Source of the DNA: Cytobacillus oceanisediminis 2691
GTDB taxonomy: Bacteria > Bacillota > Bacilli > Bacillales > Cytobacillaceae
DNA: 64,000 nucleotides
Reading direction: 5' to 3'
NCBI RefSeq assembly: GCF_000294775.2
Contig: NZ_CP015506.1
Coordinates: forward strand, 1,525,501 to 1,589,500
Position numbers and translations under genes: made by a program. Of this stretch, positions 1-8,080 are shown in pieces (the stretch's first letter is position 1; every line of letters begins with the position of its first letter). The notes under the pieces were generated by a model. It was not told where the DNA came from. It ran no database searches and saw only the letters and a program-made list of their open reading frames with translations.

Positions 1-17
1 TTAAAACAGTATAAAAA

Positions 18-41
18 GACACCTGTTGGGAGGCAGGTGTC
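18..41. terminator. Hairpin upstream of the recombination genes
   Basis: A 7-bp perfect inverted repeat (GACACCT / AGGTGTC) encloses a 10-nt loop. There is no clean T-run, so it may be a weak terminator, a processing hairpin or an operator. Confidence 0.3.
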
Positions 42-124
42 CGGGTTCGATGAAAATCGAAAAAACAATTATAGTACCGTCATTGTAGCATATAGGCCCC
101 TGGCGGTAAAGGGAGGACTCAATA

Positions 125-1066
125 GTGGCCATTAATGCAGTATGTACAAAAGAAATGAGCCGTTATGAATGGCTGCAAGAACGGGCTAAAGGAATCGGCG
201 GGAGTGATGCTGGAATCATCCTTGGTGTTAATAAGTTTCGTACACCTTTTGAGCTTTGGCTAGAAAAAACTGGCCAGGTCGAACCACATGAAAATGATAA
301 TGAAGCAATTTACTGGGGAAATCAAATGGAAAATGTGGTTGCCAAGGAGTTTGAAAAGCGTACAGGTAAAAAGGTGCGCCGAACAAATTTCATGTACAGC
401 CATGTCAAGTATCCATTTATAAAAGCAAACGTTGATCGTTTAGTTGTTGGAGAATCAGCAGTTTTGGAATGCAAGACAGCTAGTGCCTACCTCGCTAAAG
501 AGTGGGAAGGTGAAGAAGTTCCGGCAAGCTACCTTGTGCAGCTCCAACATTATCTTGGAGTTACAGACAAGGAAAAGGGTTATATCGCTGTCCTTGTCGG
601 CGGAAACAAGTTCATCTGGAAGGAAGTAGAGCGAGACCAGGAGCTTATCGAGATGATTTTCAATGCTGAAAAGCATTTTTGGGAATATCACGTACTGCAA
701 GGGCATGCTCCAGAGCTAGACGGATCCAGCGCAGCTGAGAAGTATTTGAAAGAGAAGTACGATCGTGCTGAGAAGGATAAAGAAATTGTCCTTCCATCTG
801 ATTATAAGGATTTACTGGTTCAATATGAGAAATTGAAATCCGATGAAAAGCTGATTAAAATTGCAAAAACGGAAATTGAAAACAAATTAAAAGAAGTATT
901 GAAGGATGCTGAAACAGGTATTACTGATCAATTTATAGTCACTTGGAAGAATCAGAGCAGAAAAAGTGTAGATTCGAAAGCTCTGAAAGAGAAGTATCCG
1001 GACATTTACAAAAAAGTTTTGAAAGAATCCTCGTTCCGAAAATTTGCTGTAAAGGAGATTAATTGA
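125..1066 (+). CDS. yqaJ: YqaJ-family phage recombinase / alkaline exonuclease
   Basis: Predicted 5'-3' exonuclease that makes single-stranded ends for phage recombination together with the RecT protein encoded next. The 313-residue protein has the YqaJ N-terminal signature around residues 20-45 (IGGSDAGIILG, then a PFELWLEKTG element) and the restriction-endonuclease-like core, with an acidic ECK motif near residue 117 that would bind metal. The GTG start at 125 follows a GGGAGG ribosome site; no ATG fits as well. Its stop overlaps the recT start by one base, so the two are probably translationally coupled. Function is assigned from the family and neighbourhood. Confidence 0.9.
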   Translation: MAINAVCTKEMSRYEWLQERAKGIGGSDAGIILGVNKFRTPFELWLEKTGQVEPHENDNEAIYWGNQMENVVAKEFEKRTGKKVRRTNFMYSHVKYPFIKANVDRLVVGESAVLECKTASAYLAKEWEGEEVPASYLVQLQHYLGVTDKEKGYIAVLVGGNKFIWKEVERDQELIEMIFNAEKHFWEYHVLQGHAPELDGSSAAEKYLKEKYDRAEKDKEIVLPSDYKDLLVQYEKLKSDEKLIKIAKTEIENKLKEVLKDAETGITDQFIVTWKNQSRKSVDSKALKEKYPDIYKKVLKESSFRKFAVKEIN

Positions 1067-1995
1067 TGGCGACCAATACAGAATTGAAGAATCAATTAGC
1101 AAATAGACAGGAGGCAGCAGCAAAGCAAGTTTCAGCTCAGTCGCTTGGCCTTAAAAGTTTACTAAATACGCCAACAATGCAAAAGAAATTTGAACAAGTA
1201 TTAGCCAATAAAGCACCACAATTTATGGCATCGGTTCTTAATTTATATAACGGAGATGCCAGTCTGAGGGAAGCTGAGCCTATGTCCATTGTATCCAGTG
1301 CAATGGTTGCTGCCTCTCTCGATCTTCCAGTGGATAAAAACTTAGGTTATGCCTGGATAGTCGCATTTTATGATTCGAAAAAGGGATATAAGGCAGCCCA
1401 GTTCCAGCTAGGATATAAAGGCTACATTCAGCTGGCTTTAAGAAGCGGACAGTACAAAGCGATTAACGTGATACCAGTGTATGAAGGGGAGCTTCTAAAG
1501 TGGAATCGTCTGACAGAGGAAATAGATCTTGATTTAGATGCAAAGAAAAGTGATAAGGTTATCGGTTACTGCGGTTACTTTAAATTGGTCAATGGCTTTG
1601 AAAAAACGGTTTATTGGACTCGGGACGAAATAGAGGCGCACAGGATTAAGCATAACAAGGCAAAAGATAAGAAATCACTTAATAATGTCTGGCGTTCTGA
1701 TTACGATGCCATGGCAATGAAAACGGTTCTTAGGAACATGTTAGGCAAATGGGGCATCTTGTCCATCGAAATGCAAAAAGCATTCTCAGAAGATGAGCAG
1801 GAACGTGAGGTAAAAGATATTACGGATGAGGCCAATGAGTATGATGAGCCAATTCAGTACGACTCTCCAAGCAAGGAAGAGCATGTATCAGATGAAGAGC
1901 CTGAAATTATTGATACGGATCAAAAGAAGAAAAAAACTAGTAAAAATATGTCCGCCCAGGAATCATTGGACATAGATTTTGAAGATGCAGAGTAA
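1066..1995 (+). CDS. recT: RecT-family single-strand annealing protein
   Basis: Phage annealing recombinase that coats single-stranded DNA made by the YqaJ exonuclease and promotes strand annealing or invasion. The RecT core occupies roughly residues 35-235 (for example GYKGYIQLALRSGQYKAINV), followed by an acidic, lysine-rich, probably disordered tail. An ATG at 1066 preceded by AAAGGAG is preferred over the TTG three bases upstream. The one-base overlap with yqaJ supports a two-component recombination operon, as in the Bacillus subtilis skin element. Confidence 0.92.
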   Translation: MATNTELKNQLANRQEAAAKQVSAQSLGLKSLLNTPTMQKKFEQVLANKAPQFMASVLNLYNGDASLREAEPMSIVSSAMVAASLDLPVDKNLGYAWIVAFYDSKKGYKAAQFQLGYKGYIQLALRSGQYKAINVIPVYEGELLKWNRLTEEIDLDLDAKKSDKVIGYCGYFKLVNGFEKTVYWTRDEIEAHRIKHNKAKDKKSLNNVWRSDYDAMAMKTVLRNMLGKWGILSIEMQKAFSEDEQEREVKDITDEANEYDEPIQYDSPSKEEHVSDEEPEIIDTDQKKKKTSKNMSAQESLDIDFEDAE

Positions 1996-2146
1996 AAAAA
2001 CAAATGTCCTCCTTCCAGCATGGATCTGGGAGGAGGCAAGAGATAGAGAACATTTGAAAATGCTTGTTTTAGAGTACATGCGGAGGTATCCGGATTATAC
2101 GATAAAAGGCGTTAAAAACAGAATGGCAATATGCATTAGAAATTAG
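1985..2146 (+). CDS. Small phage protein, 53 aa
   Basis: A short open frame overlaps the last codons of recT in another frame and ends just before the replication gene. The product begins MQSKKTNVLLPAWIWEEA and is rich in charged residues and aromatics. No clear ribosome site is visible, but overlap with recT could give coupled translation. Gap filling between two solid phage genes makes it plausible; function unknown. Confidence 0.5.
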   Translation: MQSKKTNVLLPAWIWEEARDREHLKMLVLEYMRRYPDYTIKGVKNRMAICIRN

Positions 2147-2154
2147 GTGATACG

Positions 2155-3180
2155 GTGCCCGAAAGTTATCCATTTCCAACTTATTCAGGATTATTAGAGC
2201 CGAAACATTACAAAAAAATTGGATCAGCATTGTGGCTTTTTCTCTGGTGCGTCAGCTCCACTACAAAAGAAATTGAACGAGATGGAGTAACCTGGGGCAT
2301 CGTGTTAGGAAATAAGCCATTGAAACGCTCAGAGTTGGCAGAACCTTTTGGAGTTAGCGAAAGAACTGTTCAAAGGTGGCTGGATGACCTGGAAACACAT
2401 GGTTACATAAAGATCACTAGAGCACCTTATGGATATATTATAACTGTGAAAAACTCCAAAAAATACAGCAAAGAGAGAGTGGACAAAAATGTCCAGTCTG
2501 AAAGAGACCGGACAAAAACGTCTAGTCCAGAGTGGACAGAAATGTCCAGTCATGTGGACAAAAGTGTCCACTCTAATAAAGATATTACAAAGATAAATAA
2601 TACTACTATTACTAAAGAAAATGACCCTGTAGATATTATTGCTGAAAGATTCATAGAGTTACGAACGATACAAGAAGGACGTTCTGTTTACCCAACAACA
2701 AAAGATTATGAAGCAATCGCCCGGATTGTCGCCCGTGGTATGCCGTTGCCACAAACAATCAAATTGCTTGAACAGTGTTTTGCTGAATACAAAGAACGTC
2801 AGCCAAATGGAGCCATCAAAGCCTTTGGTTACTGCGAAAAATACATCATGGATCATTATGATGCCTTAGTAGCAAGAGAACAGGCAAAAGTAGCAGCTAA
2901 AAACGTTAAGCCTTTTAAAAGCAATAATTCTTATAAACCTAAGGGTATGCGATCCAAGCCAATACGTACGGAAATGCTGCCAGATTGGTTTTATGAAAAT
3001 GAGCAACCTAAACAACCGATAAAGGAAAAATCACCTGACCAAATTGCTGCAGATCAAGCAGAACTTGATGAAATGCTGAGGAAAATGCAAGAGCGGGAAG
3101 TGCCTAACAATCAAGATGAGCTGGCCCGTAAAAAGGCAGAACTAAATGAAAAGCTAAAAATATTAAGATCAGGGAGTTGA
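2155..3180 (+). CDS. DnaD-like phage replication initiation protein
   Basis: Probable phage replication initiator of 341 residues. The N-terminal third carries a winged-helix-like DNA-binding segment around residues 58-85 (ELAEPFGVSERTVQRWLDDL) followed by a wing-like GYIKITR stretch. A middle low-complexity stretch is encoded by the iteron DNA described separately, and the C-terminal half is helical and charged, DnaD-like. The GTG start at 2155 has AGGTGA a few bases upstream. Placement just after yqaJ/recT fits Bacillus phage replication modules. A helicase loader is not obvious nearby. Confidence 0.75.
   Translation: MPESYPFPTYSGLLEPKHYKKIGSALWLFLWCVSSTTKEIERDGVTWGIVLGNKPLKRSELAEPFGVSERTVQRWLDDLETHGYIKITRAPYGYIITVKNSKKYSKERVDKNVQSERDRTKTSSPEWTEMSSHVDKSVHSNKDITKINNTTITKENDPVDIIAERFIELRTIQEGRSVYPTTKDYEAIARIVARGMPLPQTIKLLEQCFAEYKERQPNGAIKAFGYCEKYIMDHYDALVAREQAKVAAKNVKPFKSNNSYKPKGMRSKPIRTEMLPDWFYENEQPKQPIKEKSPDQIAADQAELDEMLRKMQEREVPNNQDELARKKAELNEKLKILRSGS
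2479..2650 (+). other. Candidate phage replication origin: four palindromic iterons plus AT-rich stretch
   Basis: Four 18-bp copies of a palindrome-like GTGGACAAAAATGTCCAG motif begin at 2479, 2508, 2532 and 2554. Copies 1 and 4 lie in reading-frame phase 0 and copies 2 and 3 in phase 2, so the DNA rather than the peptide is conserved. A strongly AT-rich stretch (about 2573-2650) follows directly, like a DNA unwinding element. Phage origins commonly lie inside the initiator gene, as with lambda O. Origin function is inferred. Confidence 0.7.
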
Positions 3181-3184
3181 AAAC

Positions 3185-3379
3185 ATGGGGATCCTTTATG
3201 AATCCGTTATGCAACAGAAAAGGAATATCCTCATCAAGAGATTGTCAGAACTGAATATTTCTAAGGCTCAGTCAGGAAAGAGAATCCACGATTGTGATTA
3301 CGAGGAACTTAAATATGAGCTTTTACTGGCATCTTTTCGGGAGATTAATACAGAGGCTACACAAAATAACTGGTTTTGA
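3185..3379 (+). CDS. Fur-regulated basic protein FbpA-like small protein
   Basis: A 64-residue protein whose opening (MGILYESVMQQKRNILIKRL) and following YEELKYE element resemble the FbpA family of small basic proteins common in Bacillus genomes and phages. FbpA of B. subtilis acts in the iron-sparing response, but phage copies have no established role. ATG follows GGGAG. The assignment rests on pattern resemblance only. Confidence 0.5.
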   Translation: MGILYESVMQQKRNILIKRLSELNISKAQSGKRIHDCDYEELKYELLLASFREINTEATQNNWF

Positions 3380-3394
3380 AGGGAGATATGAAAA

Positions 3395-3616
3395 ATGACT
3401 ATCACAAATGTTAAATTAGTTACTCGCTGTCCAAAATGTCTGGCCAAGGGGACAGTGATAGGACATCGAAATAATCTCTTATTACTTGAATGCAGGGACT
3501 GCAATAAACGCTGGAATACTTACTCAAAAACCTGCAAGGTTTGTGGAAAGCCAAATTATTTCTTCGTTGAAGGTCCCTGCGTTAAATGTTATTCAGAAAA
3601 ACACAATGCCGTCTGA
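3395..3616 (+). CDS. Phage zinc-ribbon protein
   Basis: A 73-residue protein with four CxxC knuckles: CPKC at residue 12, CRDC near 32, CKVC near 46 and CVKC near 64. They suggest two zinc ribbons. A GGGAGAT ribosome site precedes the ATG. It may bind nucleic acid or act as a transcription accessory factor; no specific function is recognised. It converges with the minus-strand zinc-ribbon gene that follows. Confidence 0.75.
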   Translation: MTITNVKLVTRCPKCLAKGTVIGHRNNLLLLECRDCNKRWNTYSKTCKVCGKPNYFFVEGPCVKCYSEKHNAV

Positions 3617-3618
3617 AG

Positions 3619-3840
3619 TTAATAAAATCGGTATGTAGTATTTTTAGAGTGATGAGCAGTTATAATGGCTTTACACTTAGGGCAGGAGACATTATCTACT
3701 TTCTTAAATTGAATCTTCTTAAAATCACTTTTTGTAAAAGTAGAAAACACATGATATTTAAAACCACATATACATGTGTTTCGGTCTTTAACTACATGTC
3801 TTATACCCGTCTCTTTACAGTAAACTGTTGGGAAAATCAT
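3619..3840 (-). CDS. Small zinc-ribbon protein controlled by a c-di-GMP riboswitch
   Basis: A 73-residue protein on the strand opposite the phage early and late genes. It contains CxC (TCICGF) and CxxC (SCPKC) elements plus extra Cys and His, consistent with one metal-binding ribbon. The ATG at 3840 follows AAGAAGGG at 9-bp spacing; a TTG at 3849 would sit on the ribosome site itself. A c-di-GMP-I aptamer lies about 65 nt upstream on the same strand, which strongly supports this being a real, regulated gene. Function unknown. Confidence 0.65.
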   Translation of the reverse strand: MIFPTVYCKETGIRHVVKDRNTCICGFKYHVFSTFTKSDFKKIQFKKVDNVSCPKCKAIITAHHSKNTTYRFY

Positions 3841-3904
3841 GACTTCCAACCCTTCTTAGCTAAAATACAGGCAAACTAGAAAGGTAATGTATAGGTAATA
3901 TACT

Positions 3905-3985
3905 TGTGCAACCCGGCTACCATGACAAATAAACTGTTTTAGGCCCGTGGCTTTGCGTCTTTTACTTTCGTAAAATTTGCCCAGA
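3905..3985 (-). ncRNA. Cyclic di-GMP-I (GEMM-I) riboswitch
   Basis: Read on the minus strand, the stretch has the GEMM-I hallmarks in order: GGGCAAA, a six-pair stem capped by a GAAA tetraloop (TTTTAC-GAAA-GTAAAA), the invariant GACGCAAAGCC, then GGGCCTAAA opening P3, and the closing GGTAGCCGGGTTGC. No rho-independent terminator follows. Instead an ACCTTTCTAG element at 3875-3884 is nearly complementary to the ribosome site region at 3849-3859, pointing to translational control of the zinc-ribbon gene. Confidence 0.9.
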
Positions 3986-3989
3986 GGAA

Positions 3990-4018
3990 ATACTAGCATA
4001 ATTTAGGTATAATGTCAT
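3990..4018 (-). promoter_or_regulatory. SigA-type promoter for the riboswitch transcript
   Basis: On the minus strand ATGACA (4013-4018) and TAGTAT (3990-3995) are spaced by 17 bp. The predicted start falls at the aptamer's first conserved G, so an overlapping TATGCT a few bases upstream is an alternative -10. Confidence 0.5.
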
Positions 4019-4102
4019 ATTTTGTCGGTTTTTGTAACGAAAATGTAATGATGTTTACGAATGGGAAAAATAGCATTATTAGGGGTACTAGGCGGTGAGG
4101 GA

Positions 4103-4354
4103 ATGAAGCAATTAGATTTATTTTCCTTCGCCCTTGAGGATCAGATCTTTGGACTAAAACAGGGTGAGGAGTTGGAATTTTTCAGAGGAAATGAACGGCT
4201 GCTTATTCGGAAGCATGAGAAATACAAGGACGTTTACTTTTATCAGGGACCTGACTTCTCCGGATACGCGCTTCATATTGATGAAGAGGGTTTATTTGGT
4301 GGATTAGATATCTTTAAAACAAAAATAAATCAGTGGCTTTGTAGCGGGTGTTGA
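4103..4354 (+). CDS. Hypothetical phage protein, 83 aa
   Basis: Unrecognised. The ATG at 4103 lies just after GGCGGTGAGG; an ATG at 4061 opens the same frame but has no ribosome site. The product is acidic and soluble, with an aromatic-rich centre (YKDVYFYQG) and a terminal CSGC. A TATAAT hexamer at 4008-4013 could be part of its promoter, without a clear -35. It marks the end of the early module before the cargo block. Confidence 0.55.
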   Translation: MKQLDLFSFALEDQIFGLKQGEELEFFRGNERLLIRKHEKYKDVYFYQGPDFSGYALHIDEEGLFGGLDIFKTKINQWLCSGC

Positions 4355-4378
4355 ATTTAACCAAATAAGGAGTTAGTT

Positions 4379-4510
4379 TCATTTACCTTTTTTCTCAGCT
4401 CTAAAAGTCCAAGCAACTACTAAGAGCCAAAAAGCTGACAATATACTTGGAACTCCAAGCGTTACGAAATATACATTTTTTAAAGTATTTTGATCAATCC
4501 AGTTAAACAT
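4379..4510 (-). CDS. Single-pass small membrane protein, 43 aa
   Basis: Found by translating the stretch before the cardiolipin synthase on the minus strand. The product starts MFNWIDQNTLKN, has one hydrophobic helix of about 20 residues (residues 15-36) and ends in a basic RAEKKGK tail, giving a likely N-out/C-in topology. A good GAGGTGA ribosome site lies 6 bp before the ATG. The remaining bases up to 4752 hold no other gene I can support. Confidence 0.7.
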   Translation of the reverse strand: MFNWIDQNTLKNVYFVTLGVPSILSAFWLLVVAWTFRAEKKGK

Positions 4511-4751
4511 ATTTTCACCTCAACTGTATGCGAGCATGGACCTGGAGCACTTTTATTCGTTCGTTGGAAGGTTGGTCCAGCTCGTTTAAGTTTAAAGTTC
4601 CCAGTTGGATGAAAAATATGAAATTATGGCGAAAAAAGAACTGCATAAGAGGCGTAAGCCATATATCTAAACAACATTTCATTCCTAATCTAAAAGTATA
4701 ATCTCAACACTTTTTGTAGATGTTAAGAGAAAAACAAGGGAGGACTTTTAG

Positions 4752-6239
4752 TTGGAATGGATTTTTTATCTATACCTGATAAATACGTTTTTTATCTTAA
4801 TCATAGCAATTTGGGAAGTACGTAGGCCTGCCAAGGCATTGAATTGGATAATAATAGTCCTTCTTTTTCCTATCATTGGTTTCTTGCTTTATCTTAGCAT
4901 ATCAAATCCTAAGTTTATTCATCGGAAAAGATTGACCTCTTCTAAAAGTGTATCTAATAAATTACCTGATACATTTGGTGATTCAGCATCGTTAATCGCC
5001 GATGCTTTACGGCACTTCACTGTGAATGGGATACGAACGGGCCAAGTCCAAGTATTTGACAATGGAATAGCAAAATATGAACAACTCATTGAATCCCTCC
5101 AAAAAGCCCAAAAAACGATTGATCTGGAATATTTCATATTTAGGAATGACCAAATTGGTAGTCGCATCACGGAACTACTAATCGAAAAAGCAGTAAACGG
5201 AGTGCGGGTTCGTTTTATGAGAGATGGTTTGGGGAGTTATAAATTTTCGCGTGAAAAAACCCGACAGATGGTCGAAGCAGGGATAGAATGCCGTACAATA
5301 TTTCCCTTACGATTTCCTTGGATATTGTCCTATTGGAATTATCGTGATCATTGTAGAATTGTAACAATCGACGGAAAGAAAGCTTTTACTGGTTGCATGA
5401 ACGTAGGATATGAATATACAGGATTGAAGCCAGACGTTGGCTTTTGGCGGGATACTCATTTGCAAATCATAGGAGATGCATTGGTCGATTTACAGACTGT
5501 TTTTGAGGTTCATTGGAATATGGCAGTGCCGGAAAAAATAAAATCAAAAACTAACCTGAAAACAAAGTCTGATGTAATCAATCCAATCGGCAGAGAAGAT
5601 CATGTCAGATGGTCAGCCGAATTGGGATCAGAGTTGAGCACCCTAGATTATAATGAGATAGACATATCGCCAAAAACAAGGACATTGCAAAAAGCGTATA
5701 TCCATACGTTGGAAGGAAATCCTGGAATTCCTACCCCGGTTATACGTCAAACTTACTTTATATGTATAACACAGGCTACTAAGACTATTGATATAACAAC
5801 ACCCTATTTTGTACCGGAAACAGATATTATCATGGCATTAAAGACAGCAGTAGCTCGTGGTGTGCGCGTAAGGTTGCTGGTTCCTCGCCATAATAATCAA
5901 AAAATCGTGGAATTTGCAAGCCGTACTTATTATGGGGAACTTATAGAAGCTGGTGTACAAATCTACCAGTACGACAAAGGAATGATTCATACCAAGGTGT
6001 TGACTATAGATGAGGAGATTGCTGCCGTAGGCTCAGCAAACTATGATATGAGAAGTTTTCGCCTGAATTATGAGGTATGTCAAGTCTTGTACAGTACTGA
6101 TGTGGCGAGGGAACTCACAGATCAGTTCGAACGTGATCTAATGGACTCTATTCCATTAAATATTGAAGACTTGCTGGAACGCCCCCTGACCGAGCGCATT
6201 GTTGAACAGAGTGCCCGCCTGCTTTCTCCATTATTATAA
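4752..6239 (+). CDS. cls: Cardiolipin synthase (phospholipase D superfamily)
   Basis: Membrane enzyme that condenses two phosphatidylglycerols to cardiolipin. It has two N-terminal transmembrane helices (about residues 4-24 and 32-50) followed by two PLD domains. The second HKD motif (HTKVLTID, H413 and K415) is intact; the first reads HCRIVTID, with Arg202 where the catalytic-motif Lys is normal. At 495 residues it is full length for Bacillus Cls. The TTG start follows GGGAGGA. It lies inside the prophage as cargo and ends at a strong terminator. The Lys-to-Arg change could lower activity. Confidence 0.88.
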   Translation: MEWIFYLYLINTFFILIIAIWEVRRPAKALNWIIIVLLFPIIGFLLYLSISNPKFIHRKRLTSSKSVSNKLPDTFGDSASLIADALRHFTVNGIRTGQVQVFDNGIAKYEQLIESLQKAQKTIDLEYFIFRNDQIGSRITELLIEKAVNGVRVRFMRDGLGSYKFSREKTRQMVEAGIECRTIFPLRFPWILSYWNYRDHCRIVTIDGKKAFTGCMNVGYEYTGLKPDVGFWRDTHLQIIGDALVDLQTVFEVHWNMAVPEKIKSKTNLKTKSDVINPIGREDHVRWSAELGSELSTLDYNEIDISPKTRTLQKAYIHTLEGNPGIPTPVIRQTYFICITQATKTIDITTPYFVPETDIIMALKTAVARGVRVRLLVPRHNNQKIVEFASRTYYGELIEAGVQIYQYDKGMIHTKVLTIDEEIAAVGSANYDMRSFRLNYEVCQVLYSTDVARELTDQFERDLMDSIPLNIEDLLERPLTERIVEQSARLLSPLL

Positions 6240-6301
6240 GTTGATGTATTCTGTTTTTATTGTTCTATCTTAAATCTAGATTTATCATTTGAAAAAAGTC
6301 G

Positions 6302-6340
6302 AAAACCCGTGTTAGAAGAACTTTCAACATGGGTTTTTTT
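6302..6340 (+). terminator. Rho-independent terminator after cls
   Basis: The stem AAACCCGTGTT / AACATGGGTTT with one G-T pair is followed by a run of Ts. Confidence 0.85.
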
Positions 6341-6444
6341 CTTATTTACGATGGAATTCATTACTAAAAAACGTTAATACTAAAAAGGCAGTTCAAAGAG
6401 TTTGAATTCAAAAATATCTGTTACCTTTTAATTTAAATATAGGG

Positions 6445-7023
6445 GTGATATCAATAGATAATATATTTGAAAATCTTAATGAAATACGTTTATTAGAAGA
6501 TAAGCTGTATCATTTAGAATTAAATGGTTGGCTAAAAAATGAGTTTTTAACTTGGGAATGGTGGATACTAGTCGTTTTTTTAGTTGTGCCTTGGGTTATA
6601 TGGGCTAAACTTGTTAAACGAGACAATATTTTAGAAATTTTGTTATTTGGTACCATAATTATCTTGACAACAACCTTATTAGATGTAGTTGGTGCACAAT
6701 ATAGTTTTTGGGATTACCCCATTGCATTCCTACCTTTTATTCCTCGGGCCTTTCCTTTTGATTTTTCAATGGTACCTGTAGCTTACATGTTGTTATATCA
6801 ATATTTTAGAACATGGAAATCTTTTATTTTAGCCCAGATCATTATGGCACTAACATATGCCTATATAGGTGAACCCTTTTGCGAGTGGGTCAAACTTGTT
6901 AATTATTTAGAGTGGAGATACAGATATTCATTCATATATTACATCATTGTTGGAATTGTAACTCGAGCTTTAATACTAAAACTAGCCTCTTTATCTAAAC
7001 CTCAAGATCTTACAACTAAGTAA
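6445..7023 (+). CDS. CBO0543-family integral membrane protein
   Basis: A 192-residue multi-pass protein with a wordy hydrophobic pattern and the tryptophan-rich opening (FLTWEWWILVVFLVVPWVIW) characteristic of the CBO0543 family found in spore-formers. About five membrane helices are visible. The start is uncertain: GTG at 6445 overlaps the AGGGGTGAT ribosome site, and an ATA at 6454 sits at a more usual distance. It is followed closely by a DUF421 gene; the pair may act together in the membrane. Molecular function unknown. Confidence 0.7.
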   Translation: MISIDNIFENLNEIRLLEDKLYHLELNGWLKNEFLTWEWWILVVFLVVPWVIWAKLVKRDNILEILLFGTIIILTTTLLDVVGAQYSFWDYPIAFLPFIPRAFPFDFSMVPVAYMLLYQYFRTWKSFILAQIIMALTYAYIGEPFCEWVKLVNYLEWRYRYSFIYYIIVGIVTRALILKLASLSKPQDLTTK

Positions 7024-7046
7024 AATTTAAATTGGAGGAAAAAACT

Positions 7047-7730
7047 TTGGAAGAAGTTAATATTGGTTTACTGACGATCAAAGTCATCGTTGGTTTTGCA
7101 ACTTTATTTTTTATCATTATCATAACAGGCAGAACATCCATCTATCAGTTAACCCCGTTTCACTTAGTTTTTGTGTTAGTACTTGGAGATTTTTTAGGAA
7201 ATACCATTTATGAAAATAAGGTAGGGATTTTTCACTTTTTATATGCCATCGGATTGTGGACGCTTCTCATGTTGGGGATAGAGTTCTTGACTCTAAAAAA
7301 TAAATCGACACGTTCTCTCTTATTGGGCGATCCTAACATCATTATTCGGGATGGTGTAATGGATAGAAAGTTACTTAAAAAGAACAAATTGGATGTAAAT
7401 CAAGTATTAAGTATACTTCGACAAAATCAGGTTTTTTCTGTTCGCGAAGTCAAATACGGTATATTGGAAGCTAATGGGCAAATAAGTATATTATTACAAT
7501 CGAAGTATCAAAAACCAGACAAGCAAGATCTCAGTCTTCTAGAAAGTTCAGTATACCTCCCAACAGCGTTAATTATAGATGGGGAAGTATTAAGGGATAA
7601 TTTACATGAACTCGGATTTGATCAACAGTGGTTAGATAATCAATTAACTACCAATGGCTATGATAATGTTAAACGTATACTCTACGCAGATTGGCGAGAG
7701 AATGAAGGAATTCATATTAGTCCATTTTAA
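7047..7730 (+). CDS. DUF421 (YetF-like) membrane protein
   Basis: YetF-family protein with three N-terminal membrane helices (about residues 8-80) and a cytosolic DUF421 domain carrying the family features GRTSIYQLTPF, LGDFLGNTIY and FSVREVKYGILE. A DUF3290-like C-terminal segment follows. The TTG at 7047 lies 8 bp after GGAGG and is preferred over the TTG at 7032 that precedes the ribosome site. B. subtilis members are linked to spores and small-molecule permeability, but no biochemical role is firm. Only 23 bp separate it from the previous gene. Confidence 0.85.
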   Translation: MEEVNIGLLTIKVIVGFATLFFIIIITGRTSIYQLTPFHLVFVLVLGDFLGNTIYENKVGIFHFLYAIGLWTLLMLGIEFLTLKNKSTRSLLLGDPNIIIRDGVMDRKLLKKNKLDVNQVLSILRQNQVFSVREVKYGILEANGQISILLQSKYQKPDKQDLSLLESSVYLPTALIIDGEVLRDNLHELGFDQQWLDNQLTTNGYDNVKRILYADWRENEGIHISPF

Positions 7731-7853
7731 AATTCTATTAGGATATTAGCATATGTTTGTGAATGGCCATTTGGATTTTAAATATTAATTAGTGTTTTTA
7801 TAAAAAATGAAACAGAGAATTTGTATCTCGACTCTTATTTGAAATTTAAAATG

Positions 7854-8012
7854 TTATCTGCATTTTGATTGATACTTGAAAATTAATTTATCAAGAGATT
7901 GACTGTTTCTTATAGTTTCAGGGTCATCTAACCCTTTTCTTAATCCGGTTTCCAAAAGCACTTTTCTATAAAATTTAATCTTTTTTCTAAGCTCTCGGCA
8001 GAAACGACACAT
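7854..8012 (-). CDS. Spo0E-family aspartyl-phosphate phosphatase
   Basis: A 52-residue protein on the minus strand. It has the two-helix Spo0E pattern: a basic first helix (LRKKIKFYRKVLLETGL), the link GLDDPETI, and the family signature SQxLD (residues 37-41, SQSLD) leading into the second helix. Spo0E proteins dephosphorylate Spo0A-P and delay sporulation. GGAG lies 7 bp before the ATG. It is surrounded by prophage genes on both sides, so the phage probably carries its own sporulation brake. Two Spo0A-box-like sites lie about 70 bp upstream. The bases from 7731 to 7853 hold nothing else I recognise. Confidence 0.85.
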   Translation of the reverse strand: MCRFCRELRKKIKFYRKVLLETGLRKGLDDPETIRNSQSLDKLIFKYQSKCR

Positions 8013-8080
8013 TATTTTGCTCCTTTAAATAATAAAAGTCCAGGAACCATTATTACAGATAAAGGAAAAACATTAAATGA

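Noticed and set aside
3586..3879. Plus-strand open frame overlapping the riboswitch-controlled gene
   Set aside because: It starts inside the preceding zinc-ribbon gene without a ribosome site; the minus-strand frame has Cys motifs, a ribosome site and a riboswitch.
4510..4600. Possible SigG-type promoter for the 43-aa membrane protein
   Set aside because: GAATA and CATACAG elements exist but are about 23 bp apart, outside normal spacing.
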